Positions 1 to 6,348 of a DNA stretch of 6,684 nucleotides are shown one piece after another. Position 1 is the first letter of the stretch, and the number at the start of each line of letters is the position of its first letter. Under the pieces are notes generated by a model. It saw nothing but the letters and a program-made list of their open reading frames with translations, did no database searches and was not told the origin of the DNA. This DNA is from Dethiosulfovibrio sp. (lineage in GTDB: Bacteria > Synergistota > Synergistia > Synergistales > Dethiosulfovibrionaceae). The stretch spans positions 1 to 6,684 of the forward strand of contig JAQUTB010000096.1 of NCBI GenBank assembly GCA_028709985.1, read 5' to 3'. The translations under genes and the position numbers were made by a program.

Positions 1-94
1 CCTATCATTAGAATTCTCACTAGTACCACCCCTGGTAAAAGATTGTATTTCATCGGTGTATCCCACCGTTTACATGTATTAAAACACAACCACA

Positions 95-127
95 CTGTTC
101 TGTCGATAGTGAAACAGGATTTTTTTT
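95..127 (+). terminator. Weak terminator-like hairpin and T-run
   Basis: CTGTT (95-99) can pair with AACAG (113-117) across a 13-nt loop, and eight T residues follow at 120-127. The stem is short, so this would be a poor intrinsic terminator. It could close an upstream gene outside the window, or be chance in an AT-rich stretch. No recognisable coding sequence was found in 1-118. Two further small hairpins there (24-37 and 54-68) lack T-tracts. Confidence 0.25.
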
Positions 128-149
128 AGTTTTTTTCTGGTTCTTTTTT
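120..149 (+). promoter_or_regulatory. Phased T-tracts upstream of rpsO promoter (UP-like)
   Basis: Three homopolymer T runs of 8, 7 and 6 bases lie at 120-127, 130-136 and 144-149, so their starts are 10 and 14 nt apart. They sit immediately upstream of the proposed -35 box, covering roughly -43 to -72 from the expected start. Known UP elements and bent DNA at ribosomal promoters have this kind of A/T-tract composition and position. The role here is inferred; only the tracts are seen. Confidence 0.4.
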
Positions 150-156
150 CGACTTG

Positions 157-185
157 TTGTGGATATCATGCTTTGATGGTAAAAT
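157..185 (+). promoter_or_regulatory. rpsO promoter, sigma-A type with extended -10
   Basis: TTGTGG (157-162) is followed after exactly 17 nt by TAAAAT (180-185), five of six matches to TATAAT. TG at 177-178 gives an extended -10 (TGG before the hexamer). Transcription would start near 192 and give a leader of about 80 nt. The two other best promoter candidates in the window (5363-5391 and 6205-6233) share the pattern TTGnnn, 17-nt spacer and TGn before the -10, which supports all three. Confidence 0.65.
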
Positions 186-206
186 ATCCGCGACCTGGTT
201 CTAGGT

Positions 207-254
207 TCAGCCATTTAGGGCTTTTCTTGGATTCAGGATTTTGGCTGATAAGCC
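207..254 (+). promoter_or_regulatory. rpsO leader with two hairpins or a pseudoknot
   Basis: The leader can form two local hairpins, AGCC(209-212)/GGCT(219-222) and GGCT(243-246)/AGCC(251-254), the second with a GATA loop. The same bases allow a competing, crossing fold: TCAGCC(207-212) with GGCTGA(243-248), and GGCTT(219-223) with AAGCC(250-254). Those two helices interleave, which defines an H-type pseudoknot ending 6 nt before the ribosome-binding site. E. coli S15 represses its own mRNA by trapping a leader pseudoknot; use of this fold in the same way is an inference. Confidence 0.45.
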
Positions 255-272
255 GTATACAGAGGTGCGTAA

Positions 273-539
273 ATGCTTACTAAAGAAGAGAAGAGCGTAA
301 TAATCGAGGGGTATCATACCCATGGAAGCGACACCGGTTCCCCGGAGGTCCAGATCGCCATCCTCACCAAGAGGATCAGGGATCTGACCGAGCATCTTAA
401 GGTCCACAAGCACGACTACCACTCCAAGAAGGGGCTTCTGACCATGGTCGGTCGTCGTCGCAAGATGCTTCGCTACATAAAGGAGAAGGACTTCAATCGC
501 TATAAGAGCCTCATCGAGAGGCTTGAGCTCAGGCATTAG
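273..539 (+). CDS. rpsO: 30S ribosomal protein S15
   Basis: This 88-residue protein has the standard S15 length and is clearly homologous throughout. S15 is a primary 16S rRNA-binding protein that folds the central domain three-way junction and enables S6/S18 binding during small-subunit assembly. The family signature is plain: [15 protein letters not shown] (residues 15-29), the [18 protein letters not shown] helix, and the basic [14 protein letters not shown] stretch near the C terminus. The ATG at 273 is preceded by GAGGTG (262-267) with a 5-nt spacer. The gene has its own promoter and foldable leader upstream, and a strong terminator starts 12 nt after its stop. It is therefore probably transcribed largely as a single gene, with some read-through into pnp, its classic neighbour in many bacteria. 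The sequence shows nothing abnormal. Confidence 0.98.
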   Translation: MLTKEEKSVIIEGYHTHGSDTGSPEVQIAILTKRIRDLTEHLKVHKHDYHSKKGLLTMVGRRRKMLRYIKEKDFNRYKSLIERLELRH

Positions 540-550
540 TTTGGGGTTTT

Positions 551-586
551 GGTGGGGGCGGATTTTATCCGTCCCCACTCTTTTTT
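551..586 (+). terminator. Strong rho-independent terminator after rpsO
   Basis: A 12-bp stem runs from 552-563 to 567-578 with one G-T wobble (558/572) and a TTT loop. It is GC-rich at its base and followed by TCTTTTTT (579-586). It lies between rpsO and pnp, as does the known terminator in the E. coli rpsO-pnp operon, so it probably sets the ratio of S15 to PNPase mRNA. Confidence 0.92.
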
Positions 587-597
587 AGATGCTTTTG

Positions 598-606
598 TGG
601 TATGCT
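598..606 (+). promoter_or_regulatory. Possible weak extended -10 promoter for pnp
   Basis: TGG followed by TATGCT (601-606) could act as an extended -10 element downstream of the rpsO terminator. No convincing -35 box lies at the right distance; only the terminator T-run is there. The word TGTGGTAT recurs in the promoter of the solute-binding gene (5381-5388). If used, transcription would start near 613, downstream of the alternative ATG at 602, supporting the pnp start at 650. Confidence 0.25.
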
Positions 607-649
607 TAGCCTCATCAAAAGGGATAGAAAGAAGAGGAGGATTCACCTA

Positions 650-2908
650 ATGAAGAAGACCTACAGTGTAACTATAGGATCGCAGGAGATGGTCTTTGAG
701 ACCGGCAAGGTAGCGAAGCAGGCTTCCGGTGCCATCTGGGCCACTCAGGGCGATACCGTAGTCCTTACCACCGCGTGCATGACAGAAAAACCTAGAGAGG
801 GACTGGATTTTTTCCCCCTTCTGGTGGATTTTGAGGAGCGTTTTTACTCGGCGGGAAAGATACCGGGTGGTTTCATAAAGAGGGAAGGTCGTCCATCTCA
901 GACCGCGACCCTGAGCGCCAGGGTTATAGATCGTTCCATAAGGTCGCTTTTCGAGGATTGGATGCGTAACGATGTTCACGTCGTGGCGACGGTCCTGTCT
1001 GTCGACCAGCTTAACGCTCCCAATATCCTGGCCATAAACGCGGCCTCTGCGGCCCTCACCATATCGGACATCCCTTGGGGAGGCCCGGTGGGAGCGGTCA
1101 GGATGGGGCTCATAGACGGTGAGCTTGTGGTGAACCCAACCGAGGATCTGATGGTTAATAGCTCTCTCGAGCTTGTGGTGAGCGGCCACGCCGACGGTAT
1201 CACCATGGTGGAATCGGGCTCAAAGGAGGTCTCCGAGGAGATTCTGGTCGACGCAATCGAGATGGCCCATCAGGAGATAAAGAAGATCGTCGCCCTTCAG
1301 CTTCAGATGAGGGATGAGATAGGGCGTCCTAAGGCGATAATAGAGCCTCCTCAGGTATTTTCCGAGATCGACCAATGGATAGAGGCAAACCTCAAGGACG
1401 ATATAGGACGGGCCGTCATGATCCACGATAAGAAGGAGAGAGGGGCTGCCATCCGCGGGATAGAGTCAATGGCAAAGGACCACTTTGCCGATACCTATCC
1501 AGACAAAGGGTGGTACATCTCCAACATGGTCGAGCATTGGGTCAAGACTATGATGAGGACCATAACAGTCAAGGAGAAGAGGAGGGCCGACGGCAGAAAG
1601 ACCGACGAGCTTAGGTCGGTTTCCTGCGAGGTCGACGTCCTTCCAAGGGTGCATGGATCCGCCATCTTCACCAGAGGCGAGACCCAGGCCCTTGCCACAG
1701 CCACGTTGGGGATGTTGGGCGAGGACGATCAGCTGATAGACGGCCTTAAGCACGATGAGCCAAACAAGAGCTTCTTGCTTCACTATAACTTCCCCCCGTT
1801 CTCCGTCGGAGAGGTTCGTCCCATGAGGGGACCTGGAAGGCGCGAGATCGGGCATGGGGCGCTTGCTGAAAGGGCCCTTTTCCCGGTTATGCCGAAGGAG
1901 GACGCTTTCCCCTATGTCACCAGGGTTGTCTCCGATATCCTTGAGTCCAACGGCTCAAGCTCTCAGGCCTCGGTCTGCGGAGGAAGCCTCGCGCTTATGA
2001 GCGCAGGAGTTCCCATAGAGAGACACGTGGCTGGGATCGCCATGGGGCTGATAAAGGAAGGGGACGATGTGGTCGTCCTCACCGATATTCAGGGGCTGGA
2101 GGATCACTACGGCGACATGGACTTTAAGGTCGCAGGGACCAGGGAGGGAGTCACTGCCCTTCAGATGGACAACAAGGCCGGTGGCATAACCAGGGCCATA
2201 CTTGAGCAGGCTCTATCTCAGGCCAAAAACGCCAGAATGGCGATCCTTGACGTGATGGAGGAGGCCATTTCGGAGCCGAGGGACCTCTCTCCCAACGCCC
2301 CCAGGATGCACACGATGTCCATCAACGTGGACAAAATAAGGGACGTCATAGGGCCTGGCGGCAAGGTCATCAGGGGAATAACCCAGGAGACCGGTGCAAA
2401 AGTAAACATAGACGACAGCGGTCAGGTTCTCGTGGCCGGACCCACTCAGGAGAACGTCGACGCCGCCATAAAGATGATCAGCGACATAGTTCGCGAGGTC
2501 CAGGCGGGAGAGGTTTTCCTCGGCAAGGTCACCAGGCTGATGGCTTTCGGCACCTTCGTGGAGGTATTGCCAGGCAAGGAAGGACTTCTTCACGTCAGCG
2601 AGATAAGCACCCACAGGGTTGGCAAGGTTGAGGATGTCTTCAAGCCTGGAGATCAGGTTTTGGTTATGGTCAGAGAGATAGACGATATGGGCAGGATCAA
2701 TCTGACCAGGAAGAAGATCCTGGCCGACGAGGCCAAGGTCAAAGAGGCCGGTCTTGAGGAGTGCCTTCCGTTCGAGGCCGAGAGGGATACCTTCATAGGG
2801 ACCCTTCCCCCTGCGCCTCCCGCAGGAGCGGACGGACCGAGAAGGCGTCCTGGCGGTGACGACCGTCGCAGGAGCGGCAGCGGTGACGGTGGAAGAGGCA
2901 GGAGATAG
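650..2908 (+). CDS. pnp: Polynucleotide phosphorylase (PNPase)
   Basis: PNPase is a trimeric, phosphate-dependent 3'-5' exoribonuclease that releases nucleoside diphosphates during mRNA decay and can also add 3' tails. The product is 752 residues from ATG 650, which has AGGAGG at 635-640 and a 9-nt spacer. An in-frame ATG at 602 lacks a site and would add 16 basic residues. Order: first RNase PH-like domain (about 5-140), helical linker (about 150-230), catalytic second RNase PH-like domain (about 315-545), KH domain with GPGG loop (568-571), S1 domain (about 619-692), then a 60-residue tail. The active site is intact: SSS at 436-438, D485, D491 and K493 in the DHYGDMDFK motif. The tail ends in a Pro/Ala then Arg/Gly/Asp-rich disordered stretch. 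dut follows after 3 nt, and its ribosome-binding site lies within the last codons of pnp. Confidence 0.98.
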   Translation: MKKTYSVTIGSQEMVFETGKVAKQASGAIWATQGDTVVLTTACMTEKPREGLDFFPLLVDFEERFYSAGKIPGGFIKREGRPSQTATLSARVIDRSIRSLFEDWMRNDVHVVATVLSVDQLNAPNILAINAASAALTISDIPWGGPVGAVRMGLIDGELVVNPTEDLMVNSSLELVVSGHADGITMVESGSKEVSEEILVDAIEMAHQEIKKIVALQLQMRDEIGRPKAIIEPPQVFSEIDQWIEANLKDDIGRAVMIHDKKERGAAIRGIESMAKDHFADTYPDKGWYISNMVEHWVKTMMRTITVKEKRRADGRKTDELRSVSCEVDVLPRVHGSAIFTRGETQALATATLGMLGEDDQLIDGLKHDEPNKSFLLHYNFPPFSVGEVRPMRGPGRREIGHGALAERALFPVMPKEDAFPYVTRVVSDILESNGSSSQASVCGGSLALMSAGVPIERHVAGIAMGLIKEGDDVVVLTDIQGLEDHYGDMDFKVAGTREGVTALQMDNKAGGITRAILEQALSQAKNARMAILDVMEEAISEPRDLSPNAPRMHTMSINVDKIRDVIGPGGKVIRGITQETGAKVNIDDSGQVLVAGPTQENVDAAIKMISDIVREVQAGEVFLGKVTRLMAFGTFVEVLPGKEGLLHVSEISTHRVGKVEDVFKPGDQVLVMVREIDDMGRINLTRKKILADEAKVKEAGLEECLPFEAERDTFIGTLPPAPPAGADGPRRRPGGDDRRRSGSGDGGRGRR
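2821..2877 (+). repeat. 11-bp direct repeat in the pnp tail
   Basis: CGCAGGAGCGG occurs at 2821-2831 and again at 2867-2877. The 46-nt offset is not a multiple of three, so the same bases are read as Ala-Gly-Ala in one copy and Arg-Arg-Ser-Gly in the other. CGGTGACG is also repeated nearby (2854-2861 and 2881-2888). This suggests that the disordered tail grew by duplication or slippage of GC-rich sequence. Chance in a low-complexity region remains possible. Confidence 0.5.
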
Positions 2909-2911
2909 CGG

Positions 2912-3367
2912 TTGGATATTTTCGTCCCCGTCGTAAGGGAAGGGGAAGCCAAAAGGCTTCCCCTTCCTCGCTATGAGACGGATGGCTCAGCTGGAATGGA
3001 CATCATAGCGTCAGAGGCAGTGACGATAGCTCCCGGTCGCTGCGAGGCCGTCCCTACCGGTCTAAAAATATCGGTCCCCATCGGCTTTGAGGCCCAGATA
3101 AGGCCCAGAAGCGGTCTGGCTCTCAAAAAATCCATCGTGGTCCCCAACTCGCCTGGGACCATAGACTCGGATTACAGGGGAGAGGTCAAGGTCATATTGA
3201 TGAACCTTGGGGATCAGCCCTTTGTCGTGTCGCCGGGCGATAGGATAGCCCAGATGGTCCTGACCACGGTCGCGAAGGTCAAATGGGAAGAGGTCGATTC
3301 CCTGGACGTCACCGAGAGGGGAGAGGGCGGCTTTGGAAGCACCGGTGTCTCCTCTAGTCGTGGGTAA
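2912..3367 (+). CDS. dut: Deoxyuridine 5'-triphosphate nucleotidohydrolase (dUTPase)
   Basis: This trimeric dUTPase hydrolyses dUTP to dUMP and pyrophosphate, limiting uracil incorporation into DNA and supplying dUMP for thymidylate synthesis. The length, 151 residues, is normal. All five family motifs are present: SAGMDI (26-31), PRSGLA (65-70), [11 protein letters not shown] (81-91) with catalytic D85 and uracil-gating Y88, GDRIAQ (109-114), and the Gly-rich C-terminal arm [10 protein letters not shown] (136-145) that closes over the phosphates. The start is TTG at 2912, with AGGAG (2900-2904) 7 nt upstream inside the end of pnp; no ATG or GTG in this frame would keep motif 1. The gene begins 3 nt after the pnp stop, so translational coupling is likely. 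Codons 10-19 form a long perfect hairpin, listed separately, which may dampen expression. Confidence 0.97.
   Translation: MDIFVPVVREGEAKRLPLPRYETDGSAGMDIIASEAVTIAPGRCEAVPTGLKISVPIGFEAQIRPRSGLALKKSIVVPNSPGTIDSDYRGEVKVILMNLGDQPFVVSPGDRIAQMVLTTVAKVKWEEVDSLDVTERGEGGFGSTGVSSSRG
2938..2967 (+). promoter_or_regulatory. Perfect 13-bp hairpin inside the start of dut
   Basis: The bases 2938-2950 pair without mismatch to 2955-2967 across an AAAA loop; the inner arm reads GGGGAAGCC and its partner GGCTTCCCC. A G-T pair (2937/2968) extends the stem to 14 bp. It begins 26 nt downstream of the dut start codon and has no T-tract after it, so it is not an intrinsic terminator. Possible roles are a 3'-end stabiliser for processed pnp mRNA, a cleavage site for a double-strand RNase, or a brake on dut translation. 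Its function is unknown. Confidence 0.6.
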
Positions 3368-3385
3368 TTTTTACAGGATTGTGTA

Positions 3386-3402
3386 CGCGGCCTGTGGCCG
3401 TG
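3386..3402 (+). promoter_or_regulatory. Hairpin upstream of thrS ribosome-binding site, anticodon-like
   Basis: CGCGGCC (3386-3392) pairs with GGCCGTG (3396-3402), seven pairs including one G-T, around the loop TGT. If the two inner C-G pairs open, the result is a 5-bp stem and a 7-nt loop CCUGUGG, the geometry of a tRNA anticodon arm, with UGU (a threonine anticodon) at positions 34-36. It ends 8 nt before the AGGAGG of thrS. E. coli ThrRS represses its own mRNA through anticodon-like arms placed here. U33 is absent, so the likeness is partial. Confidence 0.35.
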
Positions 3403-3426
3403 GATCTGTTAGGAGGTATAGCTGAT

Positions 3427-5319
3427 ATGTATCGTTTTTCTGGTGCAGACGGTCAGGTAATTGAATCGGAGCCCTTATCGGTCATCGACGTCCTCAAGTC
3501 CTTCAAACAGGATAAGGGGGCCCTTGCCGGTTTTGTTAACGGACAGGAAATGGATCTCGACGTGATCCTTTCCTCCGATTCGGAGGTCCAGCCTATAACC
3601 GCCGATTCGGAGGAGGGTCTGGATATAATCAGGCATTCCACCGCCCACCTCATGGCCCAGGCCGTGACAAGGCTTTTCCCCGGATCGGTCGTGGCCATAG
3701 GTCCCGTTATAAAGGACGGATTTTACTACGACATAGAGTTCAAGGAGCCCATATCTGAGTCGGTGCTGCCCGAGATAGAGAAAGAGATGAGGCGGATCGT
3801 CAAAAAGGGTATCCCTATAGAGAGAAAAAGCATCTCCAGGGCCGACGCCATAGCCCTTTTCACCGAGAGGAAGGACCCCTATAAGGTAGAGATACTTGCG
3901 GGAATAGGGGACGACTTCGTCAACGTCTATTGGCAGGATGAGTACGTCGACCTTTGCCGTGGACCTCACGCCTCTAACACCAGATATCTGAAGTTCTTCA
4001 AGCTCCTCTCTCTGGCCGGCGCTTACTGGAGGGGAGATGAGAATTACATCATGCTAACCAGGATATACGGGACCGCCTTCGCCTCCCAGGAGGAGCTGGA
4101 TGACCACCTCAACAGGATAGAGGAGGCCAAAAAGAGGGATCACCGTAAGATTGGCAAGGAACTGGGTATTTTCTCCCTTCACAAAGAGGGACCTGGATTC
4201 CCCTTCTTCCACCCCAAGGGCATGGTGGTTATAAACACTCTGGTGGACTTTTGGAGAAAAATACATCGTGAAAACGGCTACGATGAGATAAAGACCCCTC
4301 TGATACTCAACAGGGACCTGTGGATTCAGTCAGGTCACTGGGATCACTATAGGGACAACATGTACTTTACCGAGATAGACGAACAGCCCTACGCTATCAA
4401 GCCCATGAACTGCCCAGGGGGAATTATGGTGTACAAGTCGGATCTCCACAGCTACAGGGATCTGCCACTGAGGCTTGGGGAACTGGGGACGGTGCACCGT
4501 CACGAGAAGTCCGGCGTCCTTCACGGCCTGATGAGGGTTAGGTGCTTCACCCAGGACGACGCTCACCACTATTGCACCCCCGACCAGATAAAGGACGAGG
4601 TCTCCCTCATCATGGACATGGTCGACTATATCTACTCGGACGTCTTCGGGTTCAAATATCACATAGAACTCTCCACTAGGCCGGAGAACTCCATGGGATC
4701 GGACGAGCTTTGGACCTTGGCCGAGGACTCCCTTAGGGAGGTCCTTGAGAAAAGAGGGGTCAAATACATCCTGAACCCAGGGGACGGCGCCTTCTACGGA
4801 CCTAAGATCGATTTCCATCTAGAGGACTGCATAGGCAGAACCTGGCAGTGTGGCACGATTCAGCTTGACTTCCAGATGCCCGAGAAGTTCGACGTTACCT
4901 ACATAGGTGTAGACGGAAAGGAACATAGGCCTGCTATGCTTCACAGGACAATCCTGGGGAGTCTTGAGAGGTTCCTTGGAATACTGATAGAGCACTACGC
5001 CGGGGCCTTCCCCTTCTGGATCGCTCCTGTACAGATGAAGATCCTTGCTGTTGGCGAGGACCATCTCGGCTACTCTAGAGAGCTCCTTTCCAGCCTTAAA
5101 AAAGCGGGCTATCGCGTAGAGCTCGATGCCAGGGACGAAAAACTGGGCAAGAAGATCAGGGACGCACAGATGGAGAAGGTTCCCTTTATGCTGGTGGTAG
5201 GGGACAAAGAGGTAGAGGATCGGTCAGTAGCGGTCAGGGACAGATCCCAAGGGGACCTTGGCTCGATGTCCTTCGATGCCCTCCTGTCACATCTGAAGGG
5301 GCAATTCAGCCCGCTTTAG
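3427..5319 (+). CDS. thrS: Threonyl-tRNA synthetase
   Basis: This class II cytoplasmic synthetase charges tRNA-Thr and edits mischarged Ser-tRNA-Thr. The product is 630 residues, close to the usual length. Order: TGS domain (1-61), editing/SAD domain (about 66-225) with H70, H74, C177 and H181, catalytic core (about 238-530), and anticodon-binding domain (about 533-630). The zinc ligands that select threonine are all present: C329 in MNCPGG, H380 in QDDAHHYC and H506 in MLHRTILGS. Motif 2 arginine is R358 in RHEKSG, and motif 3 arginine is R515. ATG 3427 was chosen because AGGAGG (3411-3416) lies 10 nt upstream; an in-frame TTG at 3379 would overlap the hairpin and add 16 non-conserved residues. 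No T-box leader is present. It follows dut by 59 nt, probably in the pnp-dut-thrS unit, and an anticodon-like hairpin precedes it. Confidence 0.98.
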   Translation: MYRFSGADGQVIESEPLSVIDVLKSFKQDKGALAGFVNGQEMDLDVILSSDSEVQPITADSEEGLDIIRHSTAHLMAQAVTRLFPGSVVAIGPVIKDGFYYDIEFKEPISESVLPEIEKEMRRIVKKGIPIERKSISRADAIALFTERKDPYKVEILAGIGDDFVNVYWQDEYVDLCRGPHASNTRYLKFFKLLSLAGAYWRGDENYIMLTRIYGTAFASQEELDDHLNRIEEAKKRDHRKIGKELGIFSLHKEGPGFPFFHPKGMVVINTLVDFWRKIHRENGYDEIKTPLILNRDLWIQSGHWDHYRDNMYFTEIDEQPYAIKPMNCPGGIMVYKSDLHSYRDLPLRLGELGTVHRHEKSGVLHGLMRVRCFTQDDAHHYCTPDQIKDEVSLIMDMVDYIYSDVFGFKYHIELSTRPENSMGSDELWTLAEDSLREVLEKRGVKYILNPGDGAFYGPKIDFHLEDCIGRTWQCGTIQLDFQMPEKFDVTYIGVDGKEHRPAMLHRTILGSLERFLGILIEHYAGAFPFWIAPVQMKILAVGEDHLGYSRELLSSLKKAGYRVELDARDEKLGKKIRDAQMEKVPFMLVVGDKEVEDRSVAVRDRSQGDLGSMSFDALLSHLKGQFSPL

Positions 5320-5362
5320 ATGACAACGGCTATTTATAGGAATTGTCTTAATTGCGCGATTT

Positions 5363-5391
5363 TTGGCTCTCGTTAGCATCTGTGGTATTAT
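5363..5391 (+). promoter_or_regulatory. Promoter of the solute-binding protein gene
   Basis: TTGGCT (5363-5368) and TATTAT (5386-5391) are separated by 17 nt. TG at 5383-5384 makes an extended -10 (TGG before TATTAT). Transcription would start near 5398, giving a 5' UTR of about 45 nt. The design matches the rpsO promoter candidate and marks the downstream gene as a separate unit from thrS. Confidence 0.6.
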
Positions 5392-5397
5392 CGTGTT

Positions 5398-5418
5398 ACA
5401 GCACCTTGTGCTGTTTTT
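5398..5418 (+). terminator. Hairpin plus T-run at the predicted start site
   Basis: ACAGCAC (5398-5404) pairs perfectly with GTGCTGT (5408-5414) around CTT, and T residues run on through 5418. It has the form of an intrinsic terminator for thrS read-through, since no better one lies in 5320-5397. The stem begins at the predicted transcription start of the next gene, so it could also be a repressor operator or a protective 5' stem-loop. Confidence 0.5.
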
Positions 5419-5442
5419 GACGATAACAACGGGAGGTGTCTC

Positions 5443-6183
5443 ATGAGAAAGAATTTAACATTGTCTATCGCGATAATATTGTCCCTGGTGTCTTTCTCCA
5501 CTGCTGCTCTAGCTACTGAAGTTGTCGTCTATGGTCTTGAGGCCATGCCACTTTGTGGGCTGGTCGACGGTAAGCCCGGAGGGGTCACAGTCGATATTTT
5601 ACAGGAGGCGACCAAGCACGGAGCTCCAGATTTTGTCTTCAAGATGGACGTGCCATGGATCAGGGCTCAGAAGCTGGTTCAAGAACAGGCCGGTGAGCTT
5701 AACGGTATAATACCGTTCTCCCGTTCTGCTCAGAGGGACGCGTCCTTTAAGTGGGTAGGCGAGCTCATACAGACCCAGTTCCGCCTGTACTCTTTTGGGC
5801 GGAAAGCCCCGGTTGGCTCCGTAGAGGAGGCTAAGGATGTCTCTATAGGGGTCGTGCGCGGTCACGCTATAATACCCCTCCTCGAAAAACAGGGTATAAC
5901 GAAGCTAGACCTCGCCCCCAACGCCGGCGTCAACGCCCAGAAGCTTCAGGGAAAGAGGATCGACACCATCGCCGACTCGGACTTCATAGCCCTTTACAGC
6001 TGGAAGATGATAGGTGGAAACTCCTCTGAGCTTCAGGAAGGCCTTGCTATAGGCGATCCCACCAGGGTTTATTTCGCTGCTGGGCTTCATTTCCCGGACG
6101 ACGTGGCTAAGAGCATCGCCGACGCCCTGGAGGAGATGCGTTCCAACGGAAAGATGAAGGAAATCCTGGATAGGTGGAAATAG
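5443..6183 (+). CDS. Periplasmic solute-binding protein, SBP_bac_3 type
   Basis: This is a secreted protein of 246 residues resembling family 3 extracellular solute-binding proteins, which capture amino acids or similar small solutes for ABC importers or feed sensors. A signal peptide is clear: basic start MRKN, hydrophobic core 5-22, cleavage after ALA at 24. There is no lipobox cysteine, so the protein should be free in the periplasm. The mature part shows the two-lobe pattern, with PWIRAQKLVQ (71-80), GIIPFSRSAQRD (88-99), FKWVGEL (102-108) and a C-terminal helix ending in EILDRWK. ATG 5443 follows GGAGG (5432-5436) with a 6-nt spacer. No permease or ATPase gene is adjacent, so the transporter and ligand cannot be named. 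It has its own promoter and sits between thrS and infC, which are often neighbours, suggesting later insertion. Confidence 0.85.
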   Translation: MRKNLTLSIAIILSLVSFSTAALATEVVVYGLEAMPLCGLVDGKPGGVTVDILQEATKHGAPDFVFKMDVPWIRAQKLVQEQAGELNGIIPFSRSAQRDASFKWVGELIQTQFRLYSFGRKAPVGSVEEAKDVSIGVVRGHAIIPLLEKQGITKLDLAPNAGVNAQKLQGKRIDTIADSDFIALYSWKMIGGNSSELQEGLAIGDPTRVYFAAGLHFPDDVAKSIADALEEMRSNGKMKEILDRWK

Positions 6184-6204
6184 AGCGTCCTCTTAAGGAG
6201 CCTC

Positions 6205-6233
6205 TTGCGTTATGTCCCTTTTTCTGATATAGT
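6205..6233 (+). promoter_or_regulatory. Candidate upstream promoter (P1) of the infC leader
   Basis: TTGCGT (6205-6210) and TATAGT (6228-6233, five of six matches) are 17 nt apart, with TG at 6225-6226 as an extended -10. A perfect inverted repeat, GTTCTG (6232-6237) and CAGAAC (6245-6250), overlaps the -10 and the expected start near 6240, as an operator would. Transcripts from here would reach the terminator at 6349-6376 after about 137 nt. Confidence 0.5.
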
Positions 6234-6268
6234 TCTGCGAGTCTCAGAACGAAGAAGGGCATTCCCTC

Positions 6269-6297
6269 ACCTGGCGACGCTTGTGCAGTTGTCTGGT
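6269..6297 (+). other. Stem-loop in the region between SBP gene and infC
   Basis: ACC (6269-6271) pairs with GGT (6295-6297). After one T-T mismatch, GGCGAC (6273-6278) pairs with GTTGTC (6288-6293) using two G-T wobbles, and GC (6279-6280) closes with GC (6285-6286) over TTGT. This gives 11 pairs in a non-coding stretch. It may be part of a regulatory leader of infC or a small RNA that ends at the terminator downstream. No known RNA family is recognised. Confidence 0.35.
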
Positions 6298-6348
6298 CAC
6301 TGGACGGTATTTGAATATCCTTGTTTAAAGGGTTTCTTATCGTATAGT

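Noticed and set aside
1..53. Start of a possible divergent gene on the - strand (ATG at 53, hydrophobic 17 codons)
   Set aside because: Only 17 codons are visible, the ribosome-binding site is weak and no family is recognisable. It cannot be told from chance in AT-rich sequence.
1..129. Open + strand frame from the window edge to TAG at 127-129, as the tail of an upstream gene
   Set aside because: The 42-residue translation has no recognisable motif, and the last codons are simply the T-run. Base composition looks intergenic.
602..649. N-terminal extension of pnp from the ATG at 602
   Set aside because: It would add 16 basic residues not typical of PNPase, and the ribosome-binding site AGGAGG at 635-640 fits ATG 650.
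3379..3426. N-terminal extension of thrS from the TTG at 3379
   Set aside because: The added residues are not ThrRS-like, and AGGAGG at 3411-3416 directs initiation at ATG 3427, where the TGS domain begins.
3368..3426. T-box riboswitch upstream of thrS
   Set aside because: The gap to dut is only 59 nt and has no T-box core sequence or antiterminator, so a T-box cannot fit.
5247..5261. Perfect 6-bp inverted repeat CCAAGG/CCTTGG near the end of thrS
   Set aside because: It is short, inside conserved coding sequence and without a T-tract; expected by chance in a window of this size.
5322..5364. Terminator for thrS immediately after its stop codon
   Set aside because: GACAA/TTGTC (5322-5326/5343-5347) has a large internal loop, and the T-run at 5360-5364 follows only a 4-bp stem, so it is much weaker than the hairpin at 5398-5418.
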